This document shows positions 27,158-37,336 of a stretch of 64,000 nucleotides of DNA, piece by piece. The position numbers and the translations under genes were made by a program. Under the pieces are notes generated by a model, which was not told the origin of the DNA, did not search any database, and saw nothing but the letters and a program-made list of their open reading frames with translations. Position 1 is the stretch's first letter. Each line of letters begins with the position of its first letter. The stretch is from Aurantiochytrium sp. KH105 (lineage: Eukaryota > Sar > Bigyra > Thraustochytrida > Thraustochytriidae), in contig BGKB01000100.1 of NCBI GenBank assembly GCA_003116975.1, positions 124,001-188,000 of the forward strand, written 5' to 3'.

Positions 27158-30055
27158 TTACGGCAATGAACTCAGATCGAGCGCACTGTATTTCTCTGGC
27201 TGCTTCTCTTTGAGTGCTCTAGCGTGCGCAATGGTATTGGCAAAGTGCGTCTCGGCGGCGGAGCGCTCCTCCGACTCGGTGTCGATCTCGTCAAGATTCT
27301 GCTTTACGAGTGCAATGAGGTTGCTAACCTTTTCGGCAGTGACTTTTTCCATGCCAGCATCGAAAAAGTAAAGAAAGCGGTTAAGGATATGCACGAAAAG
27401 CGCGACATGCGTCGACGGAGTCATGCAAGAGTCGGCGATGCGCAGCGCGCGCTGCAAACATTCATGAGCCCGCTTGGTGTCCTGGCCAGCGGGCGGTCCG
27501 TCTTCGCCTTCCCGAAAGGGACGCTTCGGCTCGAGGTGCCAAAATAAGTGCGAACAGGCTAGGACCATGTGGCACTGATCTGGTTTGCGCAAGAGGCGAG
27601 CGGCGTACTGCGTGAGCTTTGTACAAAGGGTTTCGTAATTATCCTTGTCGAAGCCGCGCGTTTCCATGACAGTGCCAATGAGGATGGGCAGCGTGCGTAC
27701 CTGCTCCTTGGAGTCTGCAACATCCTCGTACAAAGTAAAGGCCTGGACCATGAGTTCATACGCGATTTCCTGCTCACCTGCTCGATCGGCGCAAAGGGCA
27801 GCCTGGAGGAAGACACGAAGCGCCATTTGCTGCAGCTCTACTACGGCGCCCAGAACGGAGGCGATCTCGTGCAGGATTTGAAAAACCTTGCGCAGGCTCA
27901 CGGCGTCCCCCTTGCCTTGCTTGGAGGATCCAAGACCCAAGAGGTCATCGTCATCGTCGTCGTCGTCGTCTTCCCCATTCTCATTCTCATTAATGAGATT
28001 GCCCTTGTGATCACCATTTTCCCCAGTGCCCGCGCGGGCCGCGACAATCCTCTCCGCCAGCGCAATGTACCGTGACGAAAGAGGAAGCAAAGTAAAGCGA
28101 ATCCGGTTGACGCCACCCTTGGAGAGCTGCTTGCGTGCAAGACCGAGCAACTCAAAGAAAGTGGCCGGGTCGTCCGCGTCCAGACGGTGCAGAAATCTTG
28201 CCACAGATTGTTGCTGGGCCTCAAAGGCGGCCGACATGGCCGTGGCCTCGCCTCCGCCACTTGTATCAGACCCAGTGTTCGAAACCAGTGGAGCAATGAA
28301 GGCGAGAAGAGAGTTCACTTCCTGCGGTTTTGAGAGGCGGAGGTCAGGATCCGCGAGTACGTGTTGCAGAAACCAGTGTGCGACCTTCATCTTACTCTCG
28401 GGCTTTTCTAGACGCGCCATGAGGTTTGGGTAGTGAACGAGCTCAAGAATGTCGAGAGAGCTCAACTCCTTTTGCTTGAGAGGCACGCGAAGCAGCTGCA
28501 TGACGAGCGGGTCGAGGTTTTGACCGGCCACGGCATCGGCCTGTTTCTCTAGATACTCTGCACAAAAGCCGAGAACACTGCTAATGTAATCGAGCTCGCC
28601 TGGGTAGCAGGCAACGACAAAGTCGAGCATGGAGACGTGCAGCTCCAGGACATTCTCTGGGTTCATGTCGGTCCTGCCCGCAATGGTTTTGGCAACGACC
28701 CCATTAATGAGTTCATATGCGCGAGACGACACGCGGGGTGCCTTTTCTGGTTCTTGCGAAGGGGACAAGGGCGCTGAGGCTACGGTCTGCGACCGGGACT
28801 CCGTGGAAACCTCTCCCGTGCTAGCACCTGCAGTGTCCTTGGCCGCTGCGTCTACATCTGCATCTGCATCTACGTCTGCATCTGCACCGTCCAAAGTCTT
28901 GGCTCCTTCCTCGTCCCCGTTGACGTCGACTTCGTCCCCTTCTTCCTCCTTCGCGGCGGCAGATGCCTCGTCTTGCACATCGTCTGCGGCAGCAACGGGT
29001 GTACCAGATGGCGAGGAAGTTGGTTCATTCTGTGCGGCCGCACTGGAGGGCTCGTCGGTGGATGCCGCTTGGTCTTCCTCATCCTCTTCGCCATAGTACT
29101 TGATGCGATCCATGAGGCTTTCGAGAACAGACTTGAGATCAACGTCGGGCTCGAGATGCTCAAAGGAGCCAAAGAGAGTCTCCAGGGTTGCAAGCTGGTA
29201 ACGCGCTGGAAAGACCTGGACAAGGACATCCACCAGATACTGCTGAGCAATTTTGTCCTTGCAATTGGTGACAAGATCAAGGATTTGCCCAAGAACGCGC
29301 GACTGGTAGAGCTCAAGCGTCATACCATCGAATTCAGAAAGGCGAACCAGATTAAACGAGATGAGAACCTTGAGGTCCTGGCGTTCCTTTTCGCGGCGCG
29401 CTCGCGTTTTGGGGTTGCCTTGATGCTGCATGCGTACCCAGAGTCGGTTCATCTCGCCAAAATTCTGAAGCACAAAGGAAACCGCGAATTCTGTCGATAC
29501 TCCAAAATCATCGGTGAGCTTGTCTTGCGTCATCTTGAGAAGATAATTGCGCAGAAAGAGTCCACGCAGGGGATGCTGAACACCCTTTGTCATTTCAATG
29601 AGATCCGTGAGAATCTCTTGTGAGGAGGCCTCTTGCGAAATGAGAAAGGCAGATCCGGTGGTGATCATGAGATACAGACGCGGGATGATAAAGTTGGATG
29701 CTTGTACCTTGCGGTACAGCTCCTCCATGGGCACGCCCTTGCTGTTGACGTCGAGGAAGTACGCATGAAGTTGTCGCAAGTAGTCAAAGATCTTCATCCA
29801 CAGCTCGTAATAGGGCCGCGGCGAAAGCGTGCCAGCGCGAAGCTCTCGGAGCATGTTTTGCGCAAACTTGATGGCGTCCTCGAGATTGTTGGCGTCGATC
29901 GCGCGGTTCATGTGGAAGGCACATTCTTCCACCTCGCGCAGCGCGTCGCGCAGCCGCCGAGCCATGTCATCCTGTTGGTCCATGCTCGGGTATCGCTGCG
30001 GCCCGCGGTTGCGCATTCGTGCCGCACCTCGACCTCGACCTGCCGGTGCCGCCAT
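27158..30055 (-). CDS. VPS35: Vacuolar protein sorting-associated protein 35 (retromer)
   Basis: Core subunit of the retromer cargo-recognition complex (with VPS26 and VPS29), recycling receptors from endosomes to the Golgi or plasma membrane. 965 residues from a true ATG at 30055. A short basic, Gly/Arg-rich N-terminus precedes the conserved block with FIIPRLYLMITTG; PRLYLM is at 125-130 and is the VPS26-binding signature. RGLFLRNYLL and WVRMQHQGNPKTRARREKERQDLKVLIS-type retromer segments follow. The alpha-solenoid runs on to the end (FWHLEPKRPFREGE, AHECLQRALRIADSCM). A low-complexity acidic insertion (about 322-443) and a shorter acidic one near 707-725 explain why it exceeds the usual about 800 residues. 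Both presumably loop out between helical repeats. Confidence 0.96.
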   Translation of the reverse strand: MAAPAGRGRGAARMRNRGPQRYPSMDQQDDMARRLRDALREVEECAFHMNRAIDANNLEDAIKFAQNMLRELRAGTLSPRPYYELWMKIFDYLRQLHAYFLDVNSKGVPMEELYRKVQASNFIIPRLYLMITTGSAFLISQEASSQEILTDLIEMTKGVQHPLRGLFLRNYLLKMTQDKLTDDFGVSTEFAVSFVLQNFGEMNRLWVRMQHQGNPKTRARREKERQDLKVLISFNLVRLSEFDGMTLELYQSRVLGQILDLVTNCKDKIAQQYLVDVLVQVFPARYQLATLETLFGSFEHLEPDVDLKSVLESLMDRIKYYGEEDEEDQAASTDEPSSAAAQNEPTSSPSGTPVAAADDVQDEASAAAKEEEGDEVDVNGDEEGAKTLDGADADVDADADVDAAAKDTAGASTGEVSTESRSQTVASAPLSPSQEPEKAPRVSSRAYELINGVVAKTIAGRTDMNPENVLELHVSMLDFVVACYPGELDYISSVLGFCAEYLEKQADAVAGQNLDPLVMQLLRVPLKQKELSSLDILELVHYPNLMARLEKPESKMKVAHWFLQHVLADPDLRLSKPQEVNSLLAFIAPLVSNTGSDTSGGGEATAMSAAFEAQQQSVARFLHRLDADDPATFFELLGLARKQLSKGGVNRIRFTLLPLSSRYIALAERIVAARAGTGENGDHKGNLINENENGEDDDDDDDDDLLGLGSSKQGKGDAVSLRKVFQILHEIASVLGAVVELQQMALRVFLQAALCADRAGEQEIAYELMVQAFTLYEDVADSKEQVRTLPILIGTVMETRGFDKDNYETLCTKLTQYAARLLRKPDQCHMVLACSHLFWHLEPKRPFREGEDGPPAGQDTKRAHECLQRALRIADSCMTPSTHVALFVHILNRFLYFFDAGMEKVTAEKVSNLIALVKQNLDEIDTESEERSAAETHFANTIAHARALKEKQPEKYSALDLSSLP

Positions 30056-31007
30056 CGCACGAGAAGACCTGCGCTACGTTCGAGGGTACGAAAGCGACTG
30101 CAGAGGCCCGCGGCGCGTGCGGTCTTGCCCCGAGCTGTCTGTCCTGCGCGGGGCGTCTGCGTTCCGGGCGGCAAGAGGGGCGGAGCTGTTCGGCCTCGAG
30201 CGCGGCCGCGATGTCTCCGCGTCTCTGGCGCCGCCAACGGAGGCCCTGTGCGGCGGAGAGAAGGTGCGGGGCTGAAGGGCTCGCGCGGACGCGCGCGCGC
30301 GCTTTTACCCTCGGCAGCGAGACGCGACGCAACGCGACGTAACTGCGGCGCGCGCGGGCGCAGGGCGAGCGACGTGCCGTCGTCTCCTCTTCGGGATCTG
30401 CCAAGTGAAGATACGGATTGTGGCTTATCTCGCACGGACGCGGCGCTAGACGCTGTTTGGACCACTATCACTTCTCTTCAACGTTATTTGGACGAAAAGT
30501 TTGCTCGAGCGAGGCTGAAGACCTAGACCAGCCTAGATCAGCGAGGGACGCGTGTCTGATCCTGACCAGTCACAATGTTCGATTCCGTAACGATGTCTTG
30601 TCTCCATTCCTTTGTGAAATAAAATCGTCAGCGGTCGGTCCCTTACAGTCAAGAGCACGTCTTTCGTTCCCATGTTCTTTCTCCACGGCTTTGTGGATGG
30701 TTGTGCGTATACAGCGAGTCAAGGAAAATCAATTTCAAGTAACCGTTTCATCGTATCACAATTTTTGAGCGGAAATAAAGTTGAACAAAGTACTCCAGTT
30801 GTGATTCAATTTGCGCGCTTGGTCTCATTTCATGAATCAGAGCTTTTGGGGAAAAGTTCAAGGTTACGATTAGATTTGTACAATGCAGCAGCTTTTCGCG
30901 TGATTTAGAAACTTTTGAGGTGCGTTTTGGAAGGTTCTGATCAAGCTTGCCGCAGATATTCGAACGATCTTCTTCGGTCTGGCAATTAAAATTTTACTTA
31001 TTGAGAC
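30056..31007. other. Spacer: VPS35 promoter and AT-rich 3' region of the dehydrogenase gene
   Basis: 952 bp between two minus-strand genes. The half next to VPS35 (30056-30420) is very GC-rich. From about 30460 to 31000, next to the stop of the upstream dehydrogenase gene, it is AT-rich with T and A runs. The change matches promoter versus 3' UTR sides. No gene is supported; the plus-strand frames at 30019-30526 are low-complexity. Confidence 0.6.
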
Positions 31008-32597
31008 TTACTTGTCCATGGTGGGCATGACGGCACCCCAGCGCATGGAAGACTGGGGCCAGCTTGAAGTGACGGTCTTGAGCTTGGTCATAAAGTGAAC
31101 GCCAGCCTTGCCGTAAAAGTTGAGGTCGCCACGAATGGAAGCGCGGCTGCCGGTGAAGGAGAACATGGGGAGCGGGACCGGGATCGGGGCGTTAATGCCG
31201 ACCTGACCAACGTCGATCTCGTGCTGGTACTTGCGAGCGGCGGCACCGCTCTGGGTAAAGATAGAGCAGCCATTGCCGTACGGGTTGGCGTTGGTGATGG
31301 CGATGGCCTCGTCAAGGGTGTCAGCCTTCATGACGCAAATGACGGGACCAAAGATCTCCTCCTTGTAGCATGTGTGGTGGGGCTTGACGTCAGAGATAAT
31401 CGTGGGACCCACGTAGCTGCCGCCCTCGTAGCCCTTGACCGTGTGGTTGCGGCCATCGAGGAGAATGGTGGCGCCCTCTTCTTCGGCGGTGGTGATGAGG
31501 TGCTCGATGCGTTCCTTGGCAGCGGCGTCGATCACGGGGCCAATATCGCTGCCGGCCTCGTGGCCAGGGCCAACCTTGTACTTTTTGGCGCGTTCGACGA
31601 GCTCGGGGATCCACTCCTGGGCCTCGCCCACAAAGATGTTGACACTGAGAGCCATGCAGCGCTGGCCAGCGGCGCCGAGGCCAGCACCAGCGAGAGCGTC
31701 GAGGGCCATTTCCTTGTCAGCATCCGGAAGGATGGTGCCGTGGTTCTTGGCGCCAAGGTTGCACTGGGCGCGCTTGCCGGTCTTGGTGGCACGGTCATAA
31801 ATGTACTCGCCAGCGCGGTTGCTGCCGACAAAGCTGACGGCGTGAATGCGCGGGTCATCGCAAATAAAGTTGACAGCGTCGTGGGCACCGTGGATCATCT
31901 GCAGGGCGCCATCGGGGACGCCAGCCTTTTGGGCGAGCTCGGCGAGCTTGATGGCCGTGAGCGGGGTCTTCTCGCTAGGCTTGATGATGCAAGTGTTGCC
32001 GGAGGTGAGCGCCGTGGGGATGATCCAGAGACCAATCATGGCGGCAAAGTTCATCGGGGTGATGCCGGCAATGACGCCGAGCGGCTCGCGGTATGAGTAC
32101 TGGTCAAGGTCGGTGGCAACACCGCCAAGGGTTTCGCCCATCATCAGAGTGCCCATTGCGCAGCTGTGCTCGACGACTTCGAGGCCACGGAAAACGTCGC
32201 CACGAGCGTCCGGGAGGGTCTTGCCCTGCTCTCGGGTCACGGTCTGTGCGAGATCGTCCATGTTTTCGCGAATGAGACGCTGATAGTCGAGCATCACGCG
32301 GACGCGGTTCGAGACGGAGACCTTGCGCCACTCCTTGAAGGCCTCGGCGGCGCCAATGGCGGCCTCCTGCATCTCCTCCTGGGTCGTCTCGGGGACCTTG
32401 GCGATGACCTCGCCCGTGGCCGGGTTCGTCACATCGATCCACTTCGAGGTGCTCGACTCGGTGAACTTGCCATTGATGAAGTTCGGCACCGTCGGCACCG
32501 ACGACATCGCGCGGACGCTCATCGTCCGCGCTGCCGACACCGCCCCATTGCGCGAGGCCGCGGCGGCGAGCGTAGTCATGGACAGCGAGCTCACCAT
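31008..32597 (-). CDS. ALDH6A1: Methylmalonate-semialdehyde dehydrogenase (acylating), mitochondrial
   Basis: CoA-dependent aldehyde dehydrogenase oxidising (methyl)malonate semialdehyde to propionyl-/acetyl-CoA in valine, thymine and uracil breakdown. 529 residues from the ATG at 32597. The first about 33 residues (Ser/Ala/Arg-rich, no acids) look like a mitochondrial presequence. The family start [26 protein letters not shown] is at 39-65 (seen as two adjoining stretches). NAD-site and catalytic motifs follow: [10 protein letters not shown] (206-215), [13 protein letters not shown], and the nucleophile Cys314 in [36 protein letters not shown] is diagnostic of this subfamily. The segment [11 protein letters not shown] varies from the usual PFNFPAMIPLW. 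The frame is open to 32924, but that part overlaps a GCGA microsatellite and is leader. Confidence 0.96.
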   Translation of the reverse strand: MVSSLSMTTLAAAASRNGAVSAARTMSVRAMSSVPTVPNFINGKFTESSTSKWIDVTNPATGEVIAKVPETTQEEMQEAAIGAAEAFKEWRKVSVSNRVRVMLDYQRLIRENMDDLAQTVTREQGKTLPDARGDVFRGLEVVEHSCAMGTLMMGETLGGVATDLDQYSYREPLGVIAGITPMNFAAMIGLWIIPTALTSGNTCIIKPSEKTPLTAIKLAELAQKAGVPDGALQMIHGAHDAVNFICDDPRIHAVSFVGSNRAGEYIYDRATKTGKRAQCNLGAKNHGTILPDADKEMALDALAGAGLGAAGQRCMALSVNIFVGEAQEWIPELVERAKKYKVGPGHEAGSDIGPVIDAAAKERIEHLITTAEEEGATILLDGRNHTVKGYEGGSYVGPTIISDVKPHHTCYKEEIFGPVICVMKADTLDEAIAITNANPYGNGCSIFTQSGAAARKYQHEIDVGQVGINAPIPVPLPMFSFTGSRASIRGDLNFYGKAGVHFMTKLKTVTSSWPQSSMRWGAVMPTMDK

Positions 32598-32635
32598 CCT
32601 CCTACTGTGTTGCTGTATCTTTTCCTTTTTCTGCT

Positions 32636-32667
32636 TCGCTCGCTCACTCGCTCGCTCGCTCGCTCGA
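32636..32667 (-). repeat. GCGA tetranucleotide microsatellite in the dehydrogenase leader
   Basis: About seven units of CGCT/CTCG on the plus strand, reading GCGA/GAGC on the sense strand, 39-70 bp upstream of the ATG at 32597. Confidence 0.85.
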
Positions 32668-32898
32668 CCTCCCGCCTTTACTGCACAGAGTCCGGAGTCC
32701 GCGCGCGCAGCTCTGCAGCTCTGCAGCTCGCTCGGCCCCGCCGCGTTCGCGATACGGATTTGCTTCTGCGCGCGGCGCTCGTCCGCCGCTGCCGCATCCG
32801 CGACCCCTACTTGGTCGACGCCTTTGAGACCGTCCACGCCCTTTTGCGCAACCCTTTTTCGCGGGATCGGACAACGCTCATGAGCTTTTTCCTTTTTT

Positions 32899-33333
32899 TT
32901 AGTTTCCTTCTGCTCGCTTTGCATTCGCTTCTGCTTTTCTCACTGCGGCGTGCCGGACCGGCTTGGCCCGCGGCCGCTGCCGCATCATTTGCGCAGGCGC
33001 GGCGAAGATGCGCCGTCTTCTTTCCTTCTTCGGACTCGGACGCGGACGCGGACGCGGAGGCGCGGATGTTCTTGTTGTATGGGGCTTTATGGGGTTCGTG
33101 CTTTTTGGAGTGTCGCTTCCGCGCTTGTCCTTATCAGGCATAGTGATAAGACAATCAATCCCGGCACGCTTTGTGACAGCGCGCGTGAGAATGCGGACGA
33201 GGACGCGCATAAGCTCGAGCTCGAGATAAGCGCGGGTCGAAGGAGGCGGCGACGGCGCAGGCCGCGAACTCCGCTGCGAGGAAGGTGCAGATGCATGCTT
33301 GATGAAGCGCTGGAGATGGGCGACTCGATTCAT
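32899..33333 (-). CDS. Possible small basic protein (weak)
   Basis: A 144-residue frame starting at an ATG at 33333. The N-terminus ([19 protein letters not shown]) has the look of a mitochondrial presequence, the middle is helical ([19 protein letters not shown]), and the C-terminal half is strongly basic and proline-rich. I recognise no family. Competing frames exist on the opposite strand and part of the sequence is a repeat (GGACGC units), so this may be chance. It lies upstream, on the same strand, of the dehydrogenase gene. Confidence 0.25.
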   Translation of the reverse strand: MNRVAHLQRFIKHASAPSSQRSSRPAPSPPPSTRAYLELELMRVLVRILTRAVTKRAGIDCLITMPDKDKRGSDTPKSTNPIKPHTTRTSAPPRPRPRPSPKKERRRRIFAAPAQMMRQRPRAKPVRHAAVRKAEANAKRAEGN

Positions 33334-34354
33334 TGAAGAAGAGGCGAGGATAGGAATGCCTGACGGGATTCGGCGAAGGCGCGCTTCTGAACGGCGCGCG
33401 GCGGCCGATGGTTCGCGGTCTCGGGCGACGTTGAGAGAAGCTGCTGCTGCTGCTCGCACCGCACGGCCGCGCAGCGAAGCAGCAGCGACAGTGACGGCGA
33501 CGGCGACGGCGGCGACGAGGTGCAGTGCATGCATCGCCGGGACGGAGATCCAACACGAGCAGCACTTTGGTAGTAAGTCTTACTATACATGGATACCAGT
33601 AAATCTTGTAGTATACTAGTAGTATACTCACTCCCGCGGGTATCAGTGAACGTCGCTCGATGGATCCGGCGGTAACAACAACAACGTGGATAAACGCAAG
33701 TTCCCAGAATTCGGCGACGTTGAATCCGGGATCACCCAGTATACGCAACCATTCTTACCGCGGTCAGCAGCAGCTGGACGCCGAAGCGTCCTGCTGCTCC
33801 TTGAGCGATCCGCGGCAGATCCAGAGATCTCATCAGGGCTGCGGTCGTGGCGGTATATCACTGGCTGTCTATCTTCATGAGTAACGTGACGATTAAGATC
33901 TTGGTTGCTCTCGCACAAGTTTCCGCTCTAGCTCCGGCTGTAGCCAGAACATTCACCTTTACTGTTAGTCAGGCTCGAGCGTGATCTCGCTGGATCGTCT
34001 CACCTCTCTCATCATCAGATAGCTCGGTATTGACACATGCGTTGGTTGTTGGCAAAAGTAGTAGAATGAAGAAAGAAAGGCGAGAGACACGTTAGAAAAC
34101 CTTGGAGTTGATAGCGTCTGCGTCTTATGGAGACGGCGGTTGTTGCGTTGACAGTCCCGCCCGCCGAGCAGAGCAAGCAGCAGCAGAGAGAGAGACCCAA
34201 CCGGAAAGCGCCTGCGCGCGATTTGCCGCTGTGCCCAGAGATCAACCAGGCTGAGCGCACGCGCGCAGAGATAATGGTACGTCGAATGTCACGCGCGGGG
34301 CGCACCCTGCTGGCTGCGCGGGACTCGAAGAAAAGATGCAAGAGATGGTCGAAA

Positions 34355-34379
34355 ACGAACGAACGAACGAACGAACGAA
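34355..34379 (+). repeat. CGAA tetranucleotide microsatellite upstream of centrin
   Basis: About five to six tandem AACG/CGAA units, 75-100 bp before the preferred centrin ATG. If the longer frame from 34336 were used it would be translated as NERT repeats, which argues for leader sequence. Confidence 0.85.
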
Positions 34380-34452
34380 AGCACTGACAAAGAAAGAGGT
34401 CGCCCGATACGACGCTGCGTCGCACCCGCGCCTGGCACACGGGGCCACACGC

Positions 34453-35085
34453 ATGCGCGAAATGCAGAGCCGATACGGATCAGGAGGACTCGGTGTCGGC
34501 GGCGGGCCGACGAGCGCTGCCGAGGCGTACCGGAACGCCAAGAGCGGGCTCCTTTCGCCACGACGCAAGCCCCGCAAAAACAAGCAGTCGCTCGACGAGG
34601 AGCAACTCGAGGAACTCCGCGAAGCGTTCCAGCTCTTTGACACGGACAGCAGCGGAACCATTGATGTCCGCGAGCTCAAGGCTGCGATGCGCGCACTCGG
34701 TTTCACCGTGAAAAAGGCAGAAATTCGACAAATGCTTGAAGACCACGGCCATCGTCTCGATGAGACGGGCGGTGCCGTCGAGTATTCCGAGTTCTGCGAG
34801 CTCATGACGGAAAAGATGAACGGCCGCGACGCGCGCGAGGAGATCATGAAGATTTTTGCTCTTTTCGACGAAGAGAGCACGGGCAAAATTACCTTTCGCA
34901 ATCTGAAACGCGTGGCCCAGGAGCTTGGCGAGGACCTTTCGGACGAAGAGCTGCAAGAAATGATCGACGAAGCGGATCGGACAGGCGAGGGCGCCATCAA
35001 CCAGGAAGATTTTTACAGAGTCATGAAAAAACGCGGCAACGACCCACTCGACGACCTCTCTTCAGACGAGGAGGACGACGATTAG
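34453..35085 (+). CDS. Centrin/caltractin-like EF-hand protein
   Basis: Calcium-binding protein of centrioles, basal bodies and the nuclear pore/mRNA-export machinery. 210 residues from the ATG at 34453. The N-terminal about 44 residues are basic and variable, as in centrins. EF1 (D63[11 protein letters not shown]74) is canonical, preceded by [10 protein letters not shown] and followed by [10 protein letters not shown], a centrin signature. EF2 is degenerate with an insertion ([18 protein letters not shown]). EF3 (D139[11 protein letters not shown]150) keeps [13 protein letters not shown], typical of centrin. EF4 (D175[11 protein letters not shown]) ends in Asp rather than Glu. The C-terminus is an acidic [11 protein letters not shown] tail instead of the usual short FKKT..Y end. 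The frame is open to an ATG at 34336, but that region contains a microsatellite. Confidence 0.9.
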   Translation: MREMQSRYGSGGLGVGGGPTSAAEAYRNAKSGLLSPRRKPRKNKQSLDEEQLEELREAFQLFDTDSSGTIDVRELKAAMRALGFTVKKAEIRQMLEDHGHRLDETGGAVEYSEFCELMTEKMNGRDAREEIMKIFALFDEESTGKITFRNLKRVAQELGEDLSDEELQEMIDEADRTGEGAINQEDFYRVMKKRGNDPLDDLSSDEEDDD

Positions 35086-35112
35086 GCGTGCATGCATGAA
35101 TGCACATATGCT

Positions 35113-35142
35113 GGCAGGCAGGCAGGCAGGCAGGTAGGCAGA
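35113..35142. repeat. CAGG tetranucleotide repeat
   Basis: About seven GCAG/GGCA units in the 173-bp convergent spacer between centrin and the GST-like gene. Confidence 0.85.
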
Positions 35143-35258
35143 CGTTCCATTTGTAGCTAGAAAAAAGGGAAAAAAAAGCATTAAAGCAGAAGAAGGAGGA
35201 GGAGGAGAGACGAGAGGAGAGGAGAAATTGGCGAACGGCCAACAGCAGAACGCCTTGC

Positions 35259-36794
35259 TCACAGGTCAAAGGTTTCTTGTTTTGCCTTGATGAAAGCAAA
35301 AGGCTCCTGGTCCAGACGGTGCTTGACAGGAATGGGAGTACCCTTGACAAGACTGTCGCGACGCGCCGTTTCTTCGAGTGAATGCCGCAGAATTTCCGCA
35401 GAGTGGCAAGGCATGTCCCGTGGTACGCAGATGCGGTCGCGCATGTACCGCAGGGAAGAGGCAGTTCCCTCAGGTGGTCGGAGAGGTATCTGTGTCATCA
35501 TAAACGTGAGGGCGCAGCGCAGCGCCTCGTCTGTGTCTCCATGTCGATGCGGGTTCTGTTTCATGTAACTGTTCTTGTGCTTGATTACACGGGCCAGCGC
35601 GACACGCGCAAAGTTTGGCGGTGGATCAAGCCCAGTATCCGGTATTGAGAGGTACGGACCTTCGTCCACGTGCCTCTTGCACTCTTGCTGATGGTCGTCG
35701 CCGGACTCGTAGCAGACGCCAAAGAGCGGGGGCACCACGTGCGCGTGCGTTGCAAAGTCGCTCAGGGTCCCTCGATACGTGTGCCGGGCCTCCATGGCGT
35801 CGAACCATGCCGAAATGTGGGGGTACGAGGCGCTGTATCGCAGGTGAAAGCCCTTGTAGTAATAGGCGGTGGCGTTGATGCGTTCGAGCCAGGGTGCAAA
35901 GATGACATCGACAACGGAGATGGCTCCGCCAAGAAAAAAAGGGCCGGCGCTTTGGTCTCGCAAGTGGCGCTCCACGAGGTTCAAAACCTGGACAAAGAGC
36001 ATCTTGCGGCGCTTGGCGTCGGCAGGAGACCGATCTCGCTCTGTGAGCCAGCTGAGCCAGGCGGTCCGTAGCGAGGTTTCAACATTGCGCAAGCGTACCA
36101 CGGGCGGGGCGCGCATCGAATGCTCGCCCAAGGGCCCGAAGCTAGCCTCCAGGCGTTCAATGATGTTGTCGCTGTCTGTAATGATGGCGCCGTCCAGCGT
36201 TACAGCAGGCACTTTGCCGTCCGGCACGAGCTCGCGGTAATAGTCCTCTTTGAGCCCAAAGCAGGTAAGGGTGATTTTCTCCACACGATAGGGGATCTCC
36301 TTTTCCTCAAGCCAAATCCAGACTTTTTGCGAAAAAGGGCACCATGCGTGGTTATCGCGCCACAAGATCACGCGGACTTCGGACTGTGGCTTGTTAAAGA
36401 GCCGCAGCCGGCTTTGCGAGATGCATGGACCATTCTCGTAGTCGATACCCGTGACCGAGTTAGGGACCAGGGCCGCGAGCTCTTCCCATTCAAGCGCGCG
36501 GTCAACATCCGTTACCGTTTCAAACTCGTCCGTCTCCTCGCCGGCGTCTTCGTCCTGTTCCCGCCGCGCGCCGCGTTCGAGGCCCTCGTCACGACGGCCG
36601 CCCTGGGCTTCTGCGCCTCCTTCGCCACCGGCAGCATCAACACGTCCGCCAACTGCGCTCCCTTCGCCCGCACGACTCGCGGGCATGGCCGCGGGCGTGG
36701 CCGCGGGCGGTGTCGCGGGCGCCGCGGCTCCTGCCGTGGCGCCCGCTGCCTGCTCGGCGCCTTCGCCGCGGCCCTGCGCGTCGTCGTCCGCCAT
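35259..36794 (-). CDS. Glutathione S-transferase-like protein with long N- and C-terminal extensions
   Basis: 511 residues from the ATG at 36794. Residues 1-95 are low-complexity Ala/Gly/Glu/Arg. A thioredoxin-fold GST N-terminal domain follows (about 142-230): VILWRDNHAWCPFSQKVWIWLEEKEIPYRVEKI contains the Cys152-Pro-Phe-Ser active-site motif of lambda/DHAR/omega-type GSTs; GKVPAVTLDG and DSDNIIERLE complete it. The helical C-terminal GST domain is about 240-345 (GPFFLGGAISVVDVIFAPWLERI). The last about 165 residues lie outside the usual fold, have a Cys-rich stretch and HxH segments, and are not recognised. Cys-type GSTs act in thiol transfer or dehydroascorbate reduction rather than conjugation. 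The frame is open to 37313, but upstream residues look like leader. Confidence 0.85.
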   Translation of the reverse strand: MADDDAQGRGEGAEQAAGATAGAAAPATPPAATPAAMPASRAGEGSAVGGRVDAAGGEGGAEAQGGRRDEGLERGARREQDEDAGEETDEFETVTDVDRALEWEELAALVPNSVTGIDYENGPCISQSRLRLFNKPQSEVRVILWRDNHAWCPFSQKVWIWLEEKEIPYRVEKITLTCFGLKEDYYRELVPDGKVPAVTLDGAIITDSDNIIERLEASFGPLGEHSMRAPPVVRLRNVETSLRTAWLSWLTERDRSPADAKRRKMLFVQVLNLVERHLRDQSAGPFFLGGAISVVDVIFAPWLERINATAYYYKGFHLRYSASYPHISAWFDAMEARHTYRGTLSDFATHAHVVPPLFGVCYESGDDHQQECKRHVDEGPYLSIPDTGLDPPPNFARVALARVIKHKNSYMKQNPHRHGDTDEALRCALTFMMTQIPLRPPEGTASSLRYMRDRICVPRDMPCHSAEILRHSLEETARRDSLVKGTPIPVKHRLDQEPFAFIKAKQETFDL

Positions 36795-37336
36795 GGGGTC
36801 CCACGAGTTGAGGATCTGCTCTCGATGTTCACCGGCGACTGGATTTTGCACGACTCCATTCGCCTGCCTATACGGTATGGTAAGCCTCCTTACGACAAGT
36901 CCGGTCGAAACAAGCAACCATGGCGCGCGCGATGGCCAAGCCCCGTCGAGCGCGAGGAAGGCAAAAGCTGCGAAGGAGAAGCAAACAGCAGTCCACGACA
37001 GTTTCTGCCAGCAAAGTGGTGGGAAGGGAGGAAGGGATGATGGGATGAAGGAAGGAGGCGCGGTGATCGTTTTCCTCTTCTGCGCAAATTCTGAGGGGGC
37101 CGGCCCAGCAAGAGTTTGATCCCCTCCAAAGGGAGAAGCTGTATAGCAAGAGGGAGAAAAAGGACGCAACGCAAGGGGAGAGCTAGTTAGCTCGGAGAAA
37201 GGAGCCAAGGACGCTTTCGGCGGCGGTGCTTTCCAGGAATCAACGAGGGATGTGGCGAGTCTGCCGCTGTAGAAGCAGCCAGCTGAAGCTGCAGATCGCT
37301 GACGATATTGCACAAATGACTGACTGAAAATGAGAG
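36795..37336. other. Spacer upstream of the GST-like gene
   Basis: 542 bp between two minus-strand genes. The GST frame stays open to 37313 with a hydrophobic stretch (SWTAVCFSFAAFAFLALDG) that could be a membrane anchor if a start near 37313 were used. I favour the internal ATG but cannot exclude this. No other feature is seen. Confidence 0.4.

Larger units (their letters stand above)
32598..34452. promoter_or_regulatory. Large divergent spacer between the dehydrogenase and centrin genes
   Basis: 1855 bp with two divergent starts. It holds a CGCT run in the dehydrogenase leader (32636-32667), two copies of the palindromic AGTATACT 3 bp apart (about 33609-33627), CCCGCGGG-like palindrome (about 33632-33640) and a CGAA run before centrin (34355-34379). 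One weak minus-strand ORF (32899-33333) is listed separately. Otherwise nothing coding is seen. Confidence 0.5.

Noticed and set aside
31095-32096. 333-codon plus-strand open frame
   Set aside because: Exactly antisense to the methylmalonate-semialdehyde dehydrogenase; explained by its codon bias.
32598-32924. N-terminal extension of the dehydrogenase
   Set aside because: Would place a microsatellite-encoded SERASERA stretch before the mitochondrial presequence; the ATG at 32597 gives a normal presequence.
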